From assembly GCA_907165135.1 (NCBI GenBank), contig OU015569.1:7192501-7256500 (forward strand): 64,000 nucleotides of DNA, written 5' to 3'. Made by a program: the position numbers and the translations under genes. How positions within the stretch are numbered: position 1 is the first letter of the stretch; every line of letters begins with the position of its first letter. Below the pieces are notes generated by a model. The model saw nothing but the letters and a program-made list of their open reading frames with translations. It searched no databases and was not told where the DNA came from. The DNA is from Oikopleura dioica (taxonomy: Eukaryota > Chordata > Appendicularia > Copelata > Oikopleuridae). Below, one piece after another: positions 43,164 through 51,609 of the stretch.

Positions 43164-46081
43164 ATGAACAAGAAAGTGAGTGAAGAAATGATAAATTTAA
43201 CTTCGCTTGAAAGGGGTCATGGAAGGTGAGGAGTCCAAATATGCAGGTGGTCTCACCTCGTTGTCTCGGGACCATCCAGATGCGAGCAAGTGCGGCGGAT
43301 CAATAGCGTAAACTGCCCTGCATCGCAGATAAAATCAACATCCGCTACCCCCCTTAGAGAGATAATTTGACGCAAACTGGAATTTTGAATAATATATTTC
43401 GACGATGAAATACAAAATGTACAAGATTTTGAGAAATAAATACAATGAATACATAATGAATATGAGTTTGTACAAATTATAATTCGCAATAAACTGATTT
43501 AAACTGGACGATGAGCTCATCTGGGGAGCCTTATTGGCGGCAAATTTCTCGGATATTTCTAGGAGATCATTAGAATTTTTTAATAAAATAAACCTTCGTT
43601 GCCAATCTTCAGGCTGATTCGAAATCTCTTCAAACCAGCAACGAATGTCAATTTTATGACGAATTTTTACTCTTGGAGTTTTGCCTTCAATTTTTGTTTC
43701 ATAAGATTGAATCAAAGATTTATCCTTGACAGTAAATAAATATGAACCGGAACAAGCTTTGTGAGAACATTGTAAGACAAAAGTGTCTTTGTACGTTTTT
43801 GACAAGTAGAGATTCATTGCAAAATTTCGGGTGTGAGACCCTTTAAATATCCAGAAAATGCTGCTATTTATCCTTTGACCCGCGGTTATAAGATAGACTA
43901 GGGGGAGTGAGAGACCTGGTTTGAATTCTCTGGCCAGTTTTTTGATTTTCGCTTTCACTTCTTCGTAAGTAGGAAAATTAAATTTATGCTTAGCCGCCAT
44001 AATTTTTGCGAATTACGCTTGCACCGAGGAGATCCGTCCCGATTACGACCTTGATTACCATCACTTCTACCCCCAAGCTACTCTTGAACCGCCGCGCTAG
44101 CTCACAGCTGTTATCTCATTTTCAAATCGGTACCTATTTGGACTCCTCACCTTCCATAAACTCGCTTGAAAAGTAATATCGAGTGAAATGTGAGCAATAC
44201 CAGAGCTAAGTTCCCAGGGCAACGAGAAAAAACAGCCGAGAAAATGCGTCAAGCTGCCCAGAGATACAGACAGGTTTATGAAAAGTACTTCGACTCAATA
44301 TCAACCAAGTGTACATCCATTAACGATCTCTATCGGCTACTAGCAGTACTGGGGCTAAGTCCAACAGCTGCGCAAATAAAAGTAAGTGACAAGAGGAAAC
44401 AACAAATCTTTTACGGTAGCGACATTCTGCGGCCAAATAAGCTGTATGCCTTCATCCTCGCAATTAAAGTTTTTAGACAATCTGGACAAGTGCTAAGAGC
44501 AATGAATTTGGTTTTGACGATTTCGTGGAAACCGCCGAAAAGCTGAAAGACACTGCCAGTTCTCAATATAACAATGAGCTCAAAAAGACATTCAGTGAAA
44601 AATTCGGGAAAACACTCTCAAGAAGTGACCTCCGTCGCTTTGTGACATCGTCGGGGAGCAACATGTCAGCCGGAAGACTTGATCAATTCCTTATGGATAC
44701 TTTTGGCGACGAAGAGAGTCTCTCGACTGAATTATTCATGCAGAAGTTTAACGCTCTCCGAAATGATGCGTTTGATGCCTTCGTTAACGACGAATCAAGA
44801 TTATCTCCAGGCAATGAAGATGTTCAGGAACGCTTCATCGTACTTTTTCAATCGCAATTTCGTATTCGAAAAACGTAAAGCGTAAAATAGCCGGAATTCA
44901 AAATTAACTTTTCGGAGTTGAAGAAAAGCGATCTTTCTGATCATGTGATTGAAGAACCGACTTGTTCAGCAAGGGGAGCCTTTTTTGTTGCTGATAGAGC
45001 TGGACACCGTTTCAAAATGACCCTTTCTACTGCTTCTCGATGCTGCATAAATCTATCGATGGACACCAGTGACGTTATCCTTACATTTTTCATCGTCCGA
45101 AATGGTCAGATTGAGGGTGTTGGACAAATACTGCCATCGCACGAGTATATTTCCGCAGTTTGGCAAGGCGATCTTCCTGCCGGAACTTACAACATTCTTC
45201 CCTGCCCTGTGACACTACCAAAAAGGTGAGAGTAGACTTCAAAGCCAGATTTCGAATTCGATAGAGAACGTCCGAGCGGACAGTGGTCGGACCTATCAAC
45301 TAAAGATCAATATGGTGAGACACGATTGACACAGGACTGTAAAAATGCGCTTGCCAAAGTCTTGGCACTCTTTGACACCTCAGGAAACGGGAGACTCGGG
45401 AAAGTTGAGTTTCTCGAATTTGTAAAAAGAACAGAGCCCGAGGGTGTCAAAGAGTTTGATGAATTGTGGGAGACGATCAAAGAAAATTTCAACACGATCA
45501 GGTACCGCTTCCAAAGAACAAACGGAATTACGTTTTCCTAGGGACGAAATTACCCTCAACGGATTGCTTGCTATTCATGAAAGTCAAATCGCGGAATCGA
45601 GCGATCAAGAGCTCTATGAGCTTTTTACAAACCTTGGATTTACATCTGACTTATCGCCACTTGGATGTGCTTCAATAAAGCTTGATGTTGAAACGCCAGA
45701 GTCCCTCTGTAAAGTAGAGGGCCTTCCAATTGACCAGTTTGCAAACGACGGATTGAATCTGGTCATCAAAAACTCAATAAAGCAAAGCGCCAGTAATCTT
45801 CCAGGCTCAATTGAGGCGAAACTGTTCATAATTGATAGGTAATATTTTCATGCCAAAGCAAAAATTCTATTTTATACAGCTTCGCCGTCCTCATCCTCGC
45901 GGCCAACCGAACTCATCGAATATCAGCTTCTGTGCGTGCGAAGAACATCTTGCCAGAACATCCCGAAGCAATGAAAATTATGCTCCGCCCTTCGCGTCCA
46001 GACATAATCGTCTTTGCTAGAAACGACCCGACAAAAATTCCTGAAGCTGCCTTGCGAATAACACAAGTACAAAGTACATAA
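43164..46081 (+). CDS. EF-hand protein with two copies of an EF-hand plus beta-sandwich unit (calpain C2L-like)
   Basis: Certain exons begin near 44193 and end at TAA 46079-46081. A candidate first exon (ATG 43164, MNKK|GTGAGT) lies left of the MULE. Unit 1: helical EF-like region (LLAVLGLSPTAAQIK, SNEFGFDDFVETAEKLK, FVTSSGSNMSAGRLDQFLMD) followed by a beta-rich segment (FFVADRAGHRFKMTL, WQGDLPAGTYNILPCP). Unit 2: a good EF-hand loop FDTSGNGRLGKVEF, then beta-rich SFAVLILAANRTHRISASV and IIVFARNDPTKIPEAAL. The layout recalls calpain domain III plus the penta-EF domain, but no cysteine-protease core is present. Introns of 37-46 nt join in phase. AATAAA at 46133-46138. Confidence 0.65.
43203..43212 (+). 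repeat. target-site duplication, left copy (TCGCTTGAAA)
   Basis: The same 10 bases occur at 44161-44170 on the far side of the Mutator-like element. Confidence 0.65.
43213..44160. mobile_element. Mutator-like (MULE) element, about 0.95 kb
   Basis: Inverted ends ATGGAAGGTGAGGAGTCCAA (left, from 43219) and TTGGACTCCTCACCTTCCAT (right, to 44156), flanked by a 10 bp direct repeat TCGCTTGAAA. A 9-11 bp target duplication is the hallmark of Mutator-type transposition. It carries one ORF (43335-44000, minus) with a FLYWCH-like Cys/His pattern, a domain often found in MULE cargo. It is inserted only 30 bp upstream of the first certain exon of the EF-hand gene. Confidence 0.72.
43335..44000 (-). CDS. 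MULE-borne protein with FLYWCH-like finger and hydrophobic C-terminus
   Basis: Single-exon frame of 221 codons starting MAAKHKFNFPTYEEVKAKIK. Residues about 55-95 read FAMNLYLSKTYKDTFVLQCS, HKACSGSYLFTV, which resembles the W/Y-C-x-C-x-A core of FLYWCH zinc fingers found in MULE transposons. A Ser-rich linker is followed by a hydrophobic stretch (LIFIMYSLYLFLKILYILYF). No catalytic DDE region is present, so it is not a transposase. The hydrophobic tail could be a genuine membrane anchor or readthrough of terminal-repeat DNA. Confidence 0.5.
   Translation of the reverse strand: MAAKHKFNFPTYEEVKAKIKKLAREFKPGLSLPLVYLITAGQRINSSIFWIFKGSHTRNFAMNLYLSKTYKDTFVLQCSHKACSGSYLFTVKDKSLIQSYETKIEGKTPRVKIRHKIDIRCWFEEISNQPEDWQRRFILLKNSNDLLEISEKFAANKAPQMSSSSSLNQFIANYNLYKLIFIMYSLYLFLKILYILYFIVEIYYSKFQFASNYLSKGGSGC
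44161..44170 (+). repeat. target-site duplication, right copy (TCGCTTGAAA)
   Basis: Right-hand copy of the 10 bp direct repeat bounding the MULE. Confidence 0.65.
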
Positions 46082-46132
46082 GAGCTTGACACTGAAAAAA
46101 AATATTTACATTTTTTTAACAAAATTGATTTT

Positions 46133-46146
46133 AATAAAGATTTATT
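46133..46146. terminator. overlapping poly(A) signals of two convergent genes
   Basis: AATAAA (46133-46138, plus) serves the EF-hand gene; TTTATT (46141-46146) is AATAAA on the minus strand for the membrane-protein gene. They are 2 bp apart. Confidence 0.65.
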
Positions 46147-46180
46147 TCATTTTCGATTAAACTCTCATTCCGCTATATTT

Positions 46181-46660
46181 TTATCCGCTATACTTCAGCA
46201 TTCGTCTTCGATAGATGTCTTTTCTCATTTGATCGAAGAACTTCTCGTAGTCATCTTTGCTAAAAGCCCGTCGCTCTACCCGTAATTCCTGGGTTCCCAA
46301 CGCAGACGGACTTATTAGCGAATCTTTTGTTGTCCACGAATCGTGCTGGATCGCAGAACCTTTGACCGATCATTAATATCAAGGGTGATATTTATTATCA
46401 GTATTTAGACAGTAGTAGCCAGCATTTCCCTGCCATAGTAACGAACTTAATCAGAATATCTTGCTCCGATTAATAGCATTACTGTTCAAATAGCGATATT
46501 ATCGATAATTCCTCGTTTCCTGTTGATATATGTTTAATTCATTCTCTAGTTAAAGCATACGTTTTGAGTCTGACTGATAGACTCCAACACCAGAAAATAA
46601 TTTGAAATTAATGACCGTCCCTGCTAAGCCCAAAGTGAAAAGCACTACCAAAAAGATCAT
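46181..46660 (-). CDS. small membrane-anchored protein
   Basis: Three exons on the minus strand. ATG at 46660 gives an N-terminal hydrophobic anchor or signal (MIFLVVLFTLGLAGTVINF). An intron joins to LLWQGNAGYYC and then, after a 51 nt GT-AG intron, to SAIQHDSWTTKDSLISPSAL, ELRVERRAFSKDDYEKFFDQ and MRKDIYRRRMLKYSG, stop at 46181. About 105 residues. The charged helical C-terminus behind a single membrane helix fits a small organelle or respiratory-assembly protein, but I do not recognise it. The last exon lacks an internal start and is easy to miss. Confidence 0.55.
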
Positions 46661-46661
46661 T

Positions 46662-47222
46662 TTATCGCATCAATTCTTTGATTCTATCTTTTAGTAAGCT
46701 TAATACCTGGACCGTCTAATTTATATAAAAGGAATTGAATAATTGAGGCGGCCTGGAGGCCTGGAGGTCAATTAATTATTTGACACAAGATTTAACCGTT
46801 TTTACTTAATCTGGCAAATCGATTACTGTCCATATAAAAGAAGGGAATCGTATTTGATGGCGCAGAATGTGTGCTCGGTCTGAGCAATAAAATTTAACGA
46901 CTTAACTCTGGCGTGAAAATTTCAGAACAAACAGGGCATCCAACTCAATTCGAAATCATTGCGGGGTTTATCTGAAAAGATGACAAACCATTTCACAAAG
47001 AAAACATGGCAGTATCGGTGTGCCAAAGTGTTTGGGCAGGCTTTGCTGTATCCAAAACGTGGCTGTTTGCATGGTGCTCCAGGCTGACTATAGCAACACA
47101 CGCTTCTACCCTGACCACACACGGGACTCACCACCAGCAGGGACTTGCTATTTTCCCATCGACCATCGAAGAAAGCACGCGTTTCTCTGAGCAGAATTTT
47201 TTTTCTGATAGAGGACCAGAAG
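46662..47222. other. intergenic, nothing supported
   Basis: A 159-codon minus-strand frame (46922-47401) crosses it and overlaps the plus-strand coiled-coil gene antisense; its sequence looks random. Confidence 0.4.
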
Positions 47223-47635
47223 ATGGCGTCCACTATTTTTATGGGCAATGGAGGGGGAGGCGGAGATGTCGAGAAAGCGCTGCGAAAAATAGTGAAAGAC
47301 GAAGTTCGTAAAGAGCAGCTCAAATACGGTAATAATAATTGCTGATTTTTAGATAACTTCTGAATGGCAGGAAACAGTGATTTTCCTTCCCTCATTTTCA
47401 TTTTTATTTAATCAGCATGGGAACGTCGCCTACTAAAATTTCCCACTTATAAATTGTCAAGTAGTTCTTTAATGACTCTCTAAGAGAAAGTTTCTAGGAA
47501 ATCGGCTCTAAGTAAGGCCATTTAGATCTCCTGGCACAGGAAAGAGAAGCGGAACACACCAAACAACTTCAAGATCTGGAAGAAAAACTTTTGAAACAGT
47601 CAGAGATCAAACAAGCTGAACTAGGCTCGGAATAA
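47223..47635 (+). CDS. small coiled-coil protein of about 72 residues
   Basis: ATG 47223 gives MASTIFMGNGGGGGDVEKAL, RKIVKDEVRKEQLKY, then a GT-AG intron of about 200 nt in phase 1 to DLLAQEREAEHTKQLQDLEE, KLLKQSEIKQAELGSE and TAA at 47635. A Gly5 linker precedes one continuous charged helix. Neighbouring exons up to 48.8 kb encode similar helices, suggesting a local family or alternative 3' exons. Confidence 0.55.
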
Positions 47636-47683
47636 TCATATTACTAAATTAGAAGTACTAATAATATTATAAAGGTAATAATT

Positions 47684-47940
47684 GTGGCGAATCTAACTCT
47701 AACTTTTGCCCAAAAAGAGGAAATATGTAGGAAATTGGTTACTTTTGCTGAGTACTTTGTAAATAACAAACTCATTGAAGTAGCGGTCAAAAAATGTATT
47801 TACAGTAGTTATTCCAAACAACAGAGCTCGAACTCAAAAAACAGGCGACCAAGAATGAAAAAGCCTTGCAGGAACAGAAAGCGCTCCAAGAAGCACAAAA
47901 ATACAGCCATCGAGCGGCCAGGGGAGTTCCGAAATAGCTC
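47684..47940 (+). CDS. probable coiled-coil exon, unclear gene
   Basis: After TTTACAGTAG a frame reads LFQTTELELKKQATKNEKAL, QEQKALQEAQKYSHRAARGV and stops at about 47937. It is closely similar in character to the helix of the gene before it and may be an alternative last exon. A competing frame in the same bases is basic and less protein-like. Confidence 0.35.
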
Positions 47941-48066
47941 AATTATTAAGTACCTCAACTCTTAATTTCTAAAACATATTCGCTTAACTCTTAAAAAAGC
48001 TCTCGTTCATACAATAACGCACCTTACAATGGATACCAACAGTCGGGGCAAGTAAATCTTTTGAAA

Positions 48067-48760
48067 ATGCCAGGTAATGTCTATGTGCCCCTCGAGCCTG
48101 TTCATTCATCCAAAGATCACGGAAGAAGTTGTAAGATTTTGACAAGAGACCAAATTTGCTTGATTTTTCTATTTAGACACGCCGAGAAGCTCCTCTGGAA
48201 AGGAATAGGGTTCGTTTTGGCTGGCTTTGAAAATGGCTTTCTTCTGAGAATTTTCGCCACCCAATCATTTATAATTACAAATAATTGTATTTAACTTTCA
48301 GAGGATAGCGCTCAATGAGTCAATAAAAATGTAGACGATAAATAAGCGTATCTGACAAGTTCTAAATACGATATTGTCTCATATCCGACCAAGATCTTCC
48401 AGCCAGGGACAATGAAAACCCCACGATATAGTACGGAAGTAATGATTTGGAGTCAAAGATTCGCGAAATTGAACGGAAGCACAAAGTTATCAAGGAAAAG
48501 CTTCAAATTTCAGGTATTTGTGTTCTTTTATAACTAAAGCGGCATTACTAGGAAATCAACTGGCACAGACGAAGTCTGGAGAGTATCACGTGGTTTCTAC
48601 GCCCAACACTCGAAGGTACAATAGGAGCTCAAGATCCACTCGATCCGCACCTCATGATTACTACGACTTAACCTACAGACTAAGCCAGAACAGCCAAAGG
48701 TTTTCCGCTCAACACGCCTCGAATAGTATAGCATATCCTAATCACTGTCGATGTTTCTAG
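48067..48760 (+). CDS. coiled-coil protein with basic/Tyr-rich tail
   Basis: ATG 48067 starts MPGNVYVPLEPVHSSKDHGR, spliced (49 nt) to NTPRSSSGK. A G*-AG intron then leads to YGSNDLESKIREIERKHKVI, KEKLQISG, and a 42 nt GT-AG intron to NQLAQTKSGEYHVVSTPNTR, RRYNRSSRSTRSAPHDYYDL and a C-terminus HCRCF at TAG 48760. The middle helix resembles those of the preceding small genes. No family recognised; the second junction is uncertain. Confidence 0.45.
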
Positions 48761-49158
48761 TAGCAATGCACTCGTAGTTAGGAATTATTGAACTCCGAGG
48801 AAAGTTTCTTTATTTTCCATGGATGCGTACGTTGGGGTGCGCATACAGCCGAATTCGCTGTCACTAGTCTTGACTCACTTCTGATCTTATGTTTGTGACA
48901 TACAATTTGTTAACTTTGCCAAAGACTCTTGACTTCATAAGTTGAGCACTGTTAGTCTCTCAGCAGCGGCGCGGTTTTAAAGGCCCTGTCAAGCAAGATT
49001 TTCCCACAATCAGAACTTTTAAGTGCTCTTTTAGTCTACAGATGATGTCTCCTAAGAGAGTATGTTTGTTCCCAAATTGTATGCGTTTGTTGAAAGGCAT
49101 GATCCGCACATCTGATTTTTTGATGCAATTAACTGATTTTTAAACGTTTTTGATTAGG

Positions 49159-49791
49159 ATGGAAGATCTCATTCAAAAAATGAGGGATGCAGACATAAAA
49201 GGACAGACAGATTTGACCAACCACCAGAAGAATTATTTGGAAAAGCTAGACGGAAAGGCTCTAAGATTTTCGCCAAACTTTGGTGGCTCCTTTTTAAAGA
49301 CATCAGTAAGGAGCCTTGCTAGAACTCCTGAAAAATGCTCGGGCATCTGCGATACTGAAGCAAAACCCTCAATTCGTACAGCAACAGCCGATCCCGCAAC
49401 AACAGATCCCGATGCAAAATCCTCAAGTTTTCCAACTCCCGCATTGATTTTGACACGCTCTCGGCCGTTGATTAAACAAACTTCAATAATTTGTATTTCT
49501 GAAAGTATATTTTTAATAAATCTCAGAAAAGACGGCGTCCATTTGATGAGGTATCTTGGGCAACGGGAAGCAGAACCGATTATTAGCTCTCAGATAGGGT
49601 CTAAATTGCCGCAGCAAAGCAACCGAAAGGGCAACTCGATGGAACCCAAGCGAACAGTAATAACTCGGTCACTTACCAGTTCACAAGAATCCTCCAGCAG
49701 TCGAGTTGATGTCGTAGCGGTTAAAAATTTCACTACAGAAAAATTATTCAATCGTATCAATTGCTCAAAGGGGTATTTTTACCCCTAAAAA
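49159..49791 (+). CDS. small Gln/Pro-rich protein
   Basis: ATG 49159 follows TTGATTAG. Exon 1 reads MEDLIQKMRDADIKGQTDLT, NHQKNYLEKLDGKALRFSPN, FGGSFLKTS; a 55 nt GT-AG intron leads to QNPQFVQQQPIPQQQIPMQN, PQ. It then either stops (VFQLPH) or splices on to KRRRPFDE and a Ser-rich tail. Gln/Pro-rich low complexity with a basic patch suggests a nuclear or RNA-associated protein. The 3' end is unresolved. Confidence 0.45.
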
Positions 49792-50716
49792 TGGCATTAG
49801 TTCTAAAACAAAGAGCCCCCTTAAAAGTGCGATTGGCTTATAAAAGAAACGTGGTTTTTATTATGACATTCTTGTTTTATCATTTAAAAATTGCAATCTA
49901 TTCTTGTCGCCCACTAAACGATAGACGCAAATTGAAGAGGAAATGGGCGATAAGGCCCTTGACGAAAGGCCGCGCTCACTCAGGGGGCGCGCGCGAGTCC
50001 GAAGACTCCCGGTCAATCGGTAAAAAATGAGGAGCACTACTTCAGTGTTTCAAAATCTGTCAAGCAAGGCAGCTAAGAGTCAATCCAAAAACCAGTTTCG
50101 AGATCCAAGAGACGTCAGAGAGATCTTTACGAAAAGGTAACTTCGAAATTTATATTCAACTGCACCCTAGCTAGCTCTATTTCTTTTTTTTATTGTCAAA
50201 TAGTCTCGCTAGAGTAAGCAATCAAAATAAAAAGCAAAACTGTTCATTATTGACAAAATTAAGCTGTTACAAGTATATGACTAATTGACAGTGGCATCTT
50301 GAAGTTAAGTCAGCGGACAGCCCGTCAGATTTGGTTGATTCGGTGGCATTGTCCGCCAAATATTTAGAAACAATATTACATGCTGTTGATTAGAAGCACG
50401 TTTTGCGATGCAAAATAATTTATCCAGAAAAATTAAATTAGTCTAAGAATCGACAGAAAACTTTCTTTACATAATCGATGAAAACGAGTTTATCGTTGAT
50501 GATATTCGTTCAGAAAAAAAAATGATTGAATGGTTATTATTTCTTGTGATTACTTTCTTGCAATACCTGACAATATCAGGCTAACATAGGATTGACCTTT
50601 TCATGCGGTCTTTAGACAGGATCATCTCAGTTTACCGTACTTAATTTGGGTTTGTGTTTTCTGCGGTTTCATTTCCTGAAGTCTAAATAGCTTCCGACCT
50701 CATCTCAGTTTAGGAA
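49792..50716. other. intergenic, nothing supported
   Basis: A plus-strand frame at 49761-50030 is basic and lacks further support. The remainder is AT-rich and probably includes the promoter of the secreted-protein gene. Confidence 0.45.
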
Positions 50717-51540
50717 ATGCGGTTGCATATCTCGATTCTCGTATGCCTTCTGATGGCTGTGGTCGCTTCCGAAAAGAGCATTTTGGAAAAAAAGGACTGT
50801 GGGTTAAAATTATCAAAACAAAGCATGAGCATTTCTATTACTCTGATAACCGTTTCTATCCCATTACAAGAAAGCAAGAAAGGATGCACGAATAAAGAGC
50901 CGCTGGAGTAAGAGCAAATCGCTCAATACTTCAAAACCAGCACCGATTCTTGCGCAGAAACCAAATTTTGGAGCAAACTTCAATAGATTCAGGGAGGATC
51001 TCAACTCTGGAAAATTCAGCCTCAAGGCTGGTGCACTCAAAAAGCAACCACTGAAAAAACAGCCAGTCCCTAAAAAACAACCACTCGCCAAAACGACCTT
51101 GTTGAAGAAAGGCAAACCAATTGACGATTTGCCATCCAAACCGATCTCATTCAAAGCTGTGAAGCCGCAATTTACAGCGAAACTAAAATCTGCTCGACCT
51201 GGCCAATCTGTACATTCCGACTGGGCTGCTAGGTGAGCAATTGAATGTTTTGAAATTCTCAATATTTCCGAAAATATATATTGGGAATTTATTTGAACCG
51301 GTGTGTGTTTTTTATTAATGCATGACATCAAGTGAACGCGAGGCTAACTCCCATATCAACGAATATGGTGACATGCATGTTATTGTTAAACGCGGTGCAC
51401 GAAAATCAAGAAAAGAAAAGGCTGCTCGAAACAGACGCCAAGAGAAAAGCAAAGCGGGAAAAATACAACTAACTTGGGACGACTTTAATTTCTTCGGTTT
51501 CCATCCGCGTGGAACTAGCAAGGAAAGGACATTTTACTAA
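50717..51540 (+). CDS. secreted lysine-rich protein with KKQP repeats
   Basis: ATG 50717 gives a signal peptide (MRLHISILVCLLMAVVAS). A 68-70 nt intron leads to RKDARIKSRWSKSKSLNTSK, then LKKQPLKKQPVPKKQPLAKT (three KKQP-type repeats), and AVKPQFTAKLKSARPGQSVH. Another intron leads to SEREANSHINEYGDMHVIVK, RNRRQEKSKAGKIQLTWDDF and TFY at TAA 51538-51540. Very basic and low in Cys, as for an extracellular matrix or DNA/polyanion-binding secreted protein. A phase-1 donor in the last exon could instead splice to about 51610 and continue as ELNLNETRKQYNCCALCYII, so this gene and the next may be one. Confidence 0.6.
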
Positions 51541-51609
51541 ATCATAAAAACAGCGCTTTAACCTCTTTTAACAAAAACACTTATTTCTCTTTTTTCTATC
51601 CTCAAACAG

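Noticed and set aside
46922-47401. 159-codon minus-strand ORF
   Set aside because: Antisense to the small coiled-coil gene, no splice signals and no recognisable domain.
49761-50030. 89-codon basic plus-strand ORF
   Set aside because: No start context, splice signals or recognisable sequence; overlaps the uncertain 3' end of the Gln/Pro-rich gene.
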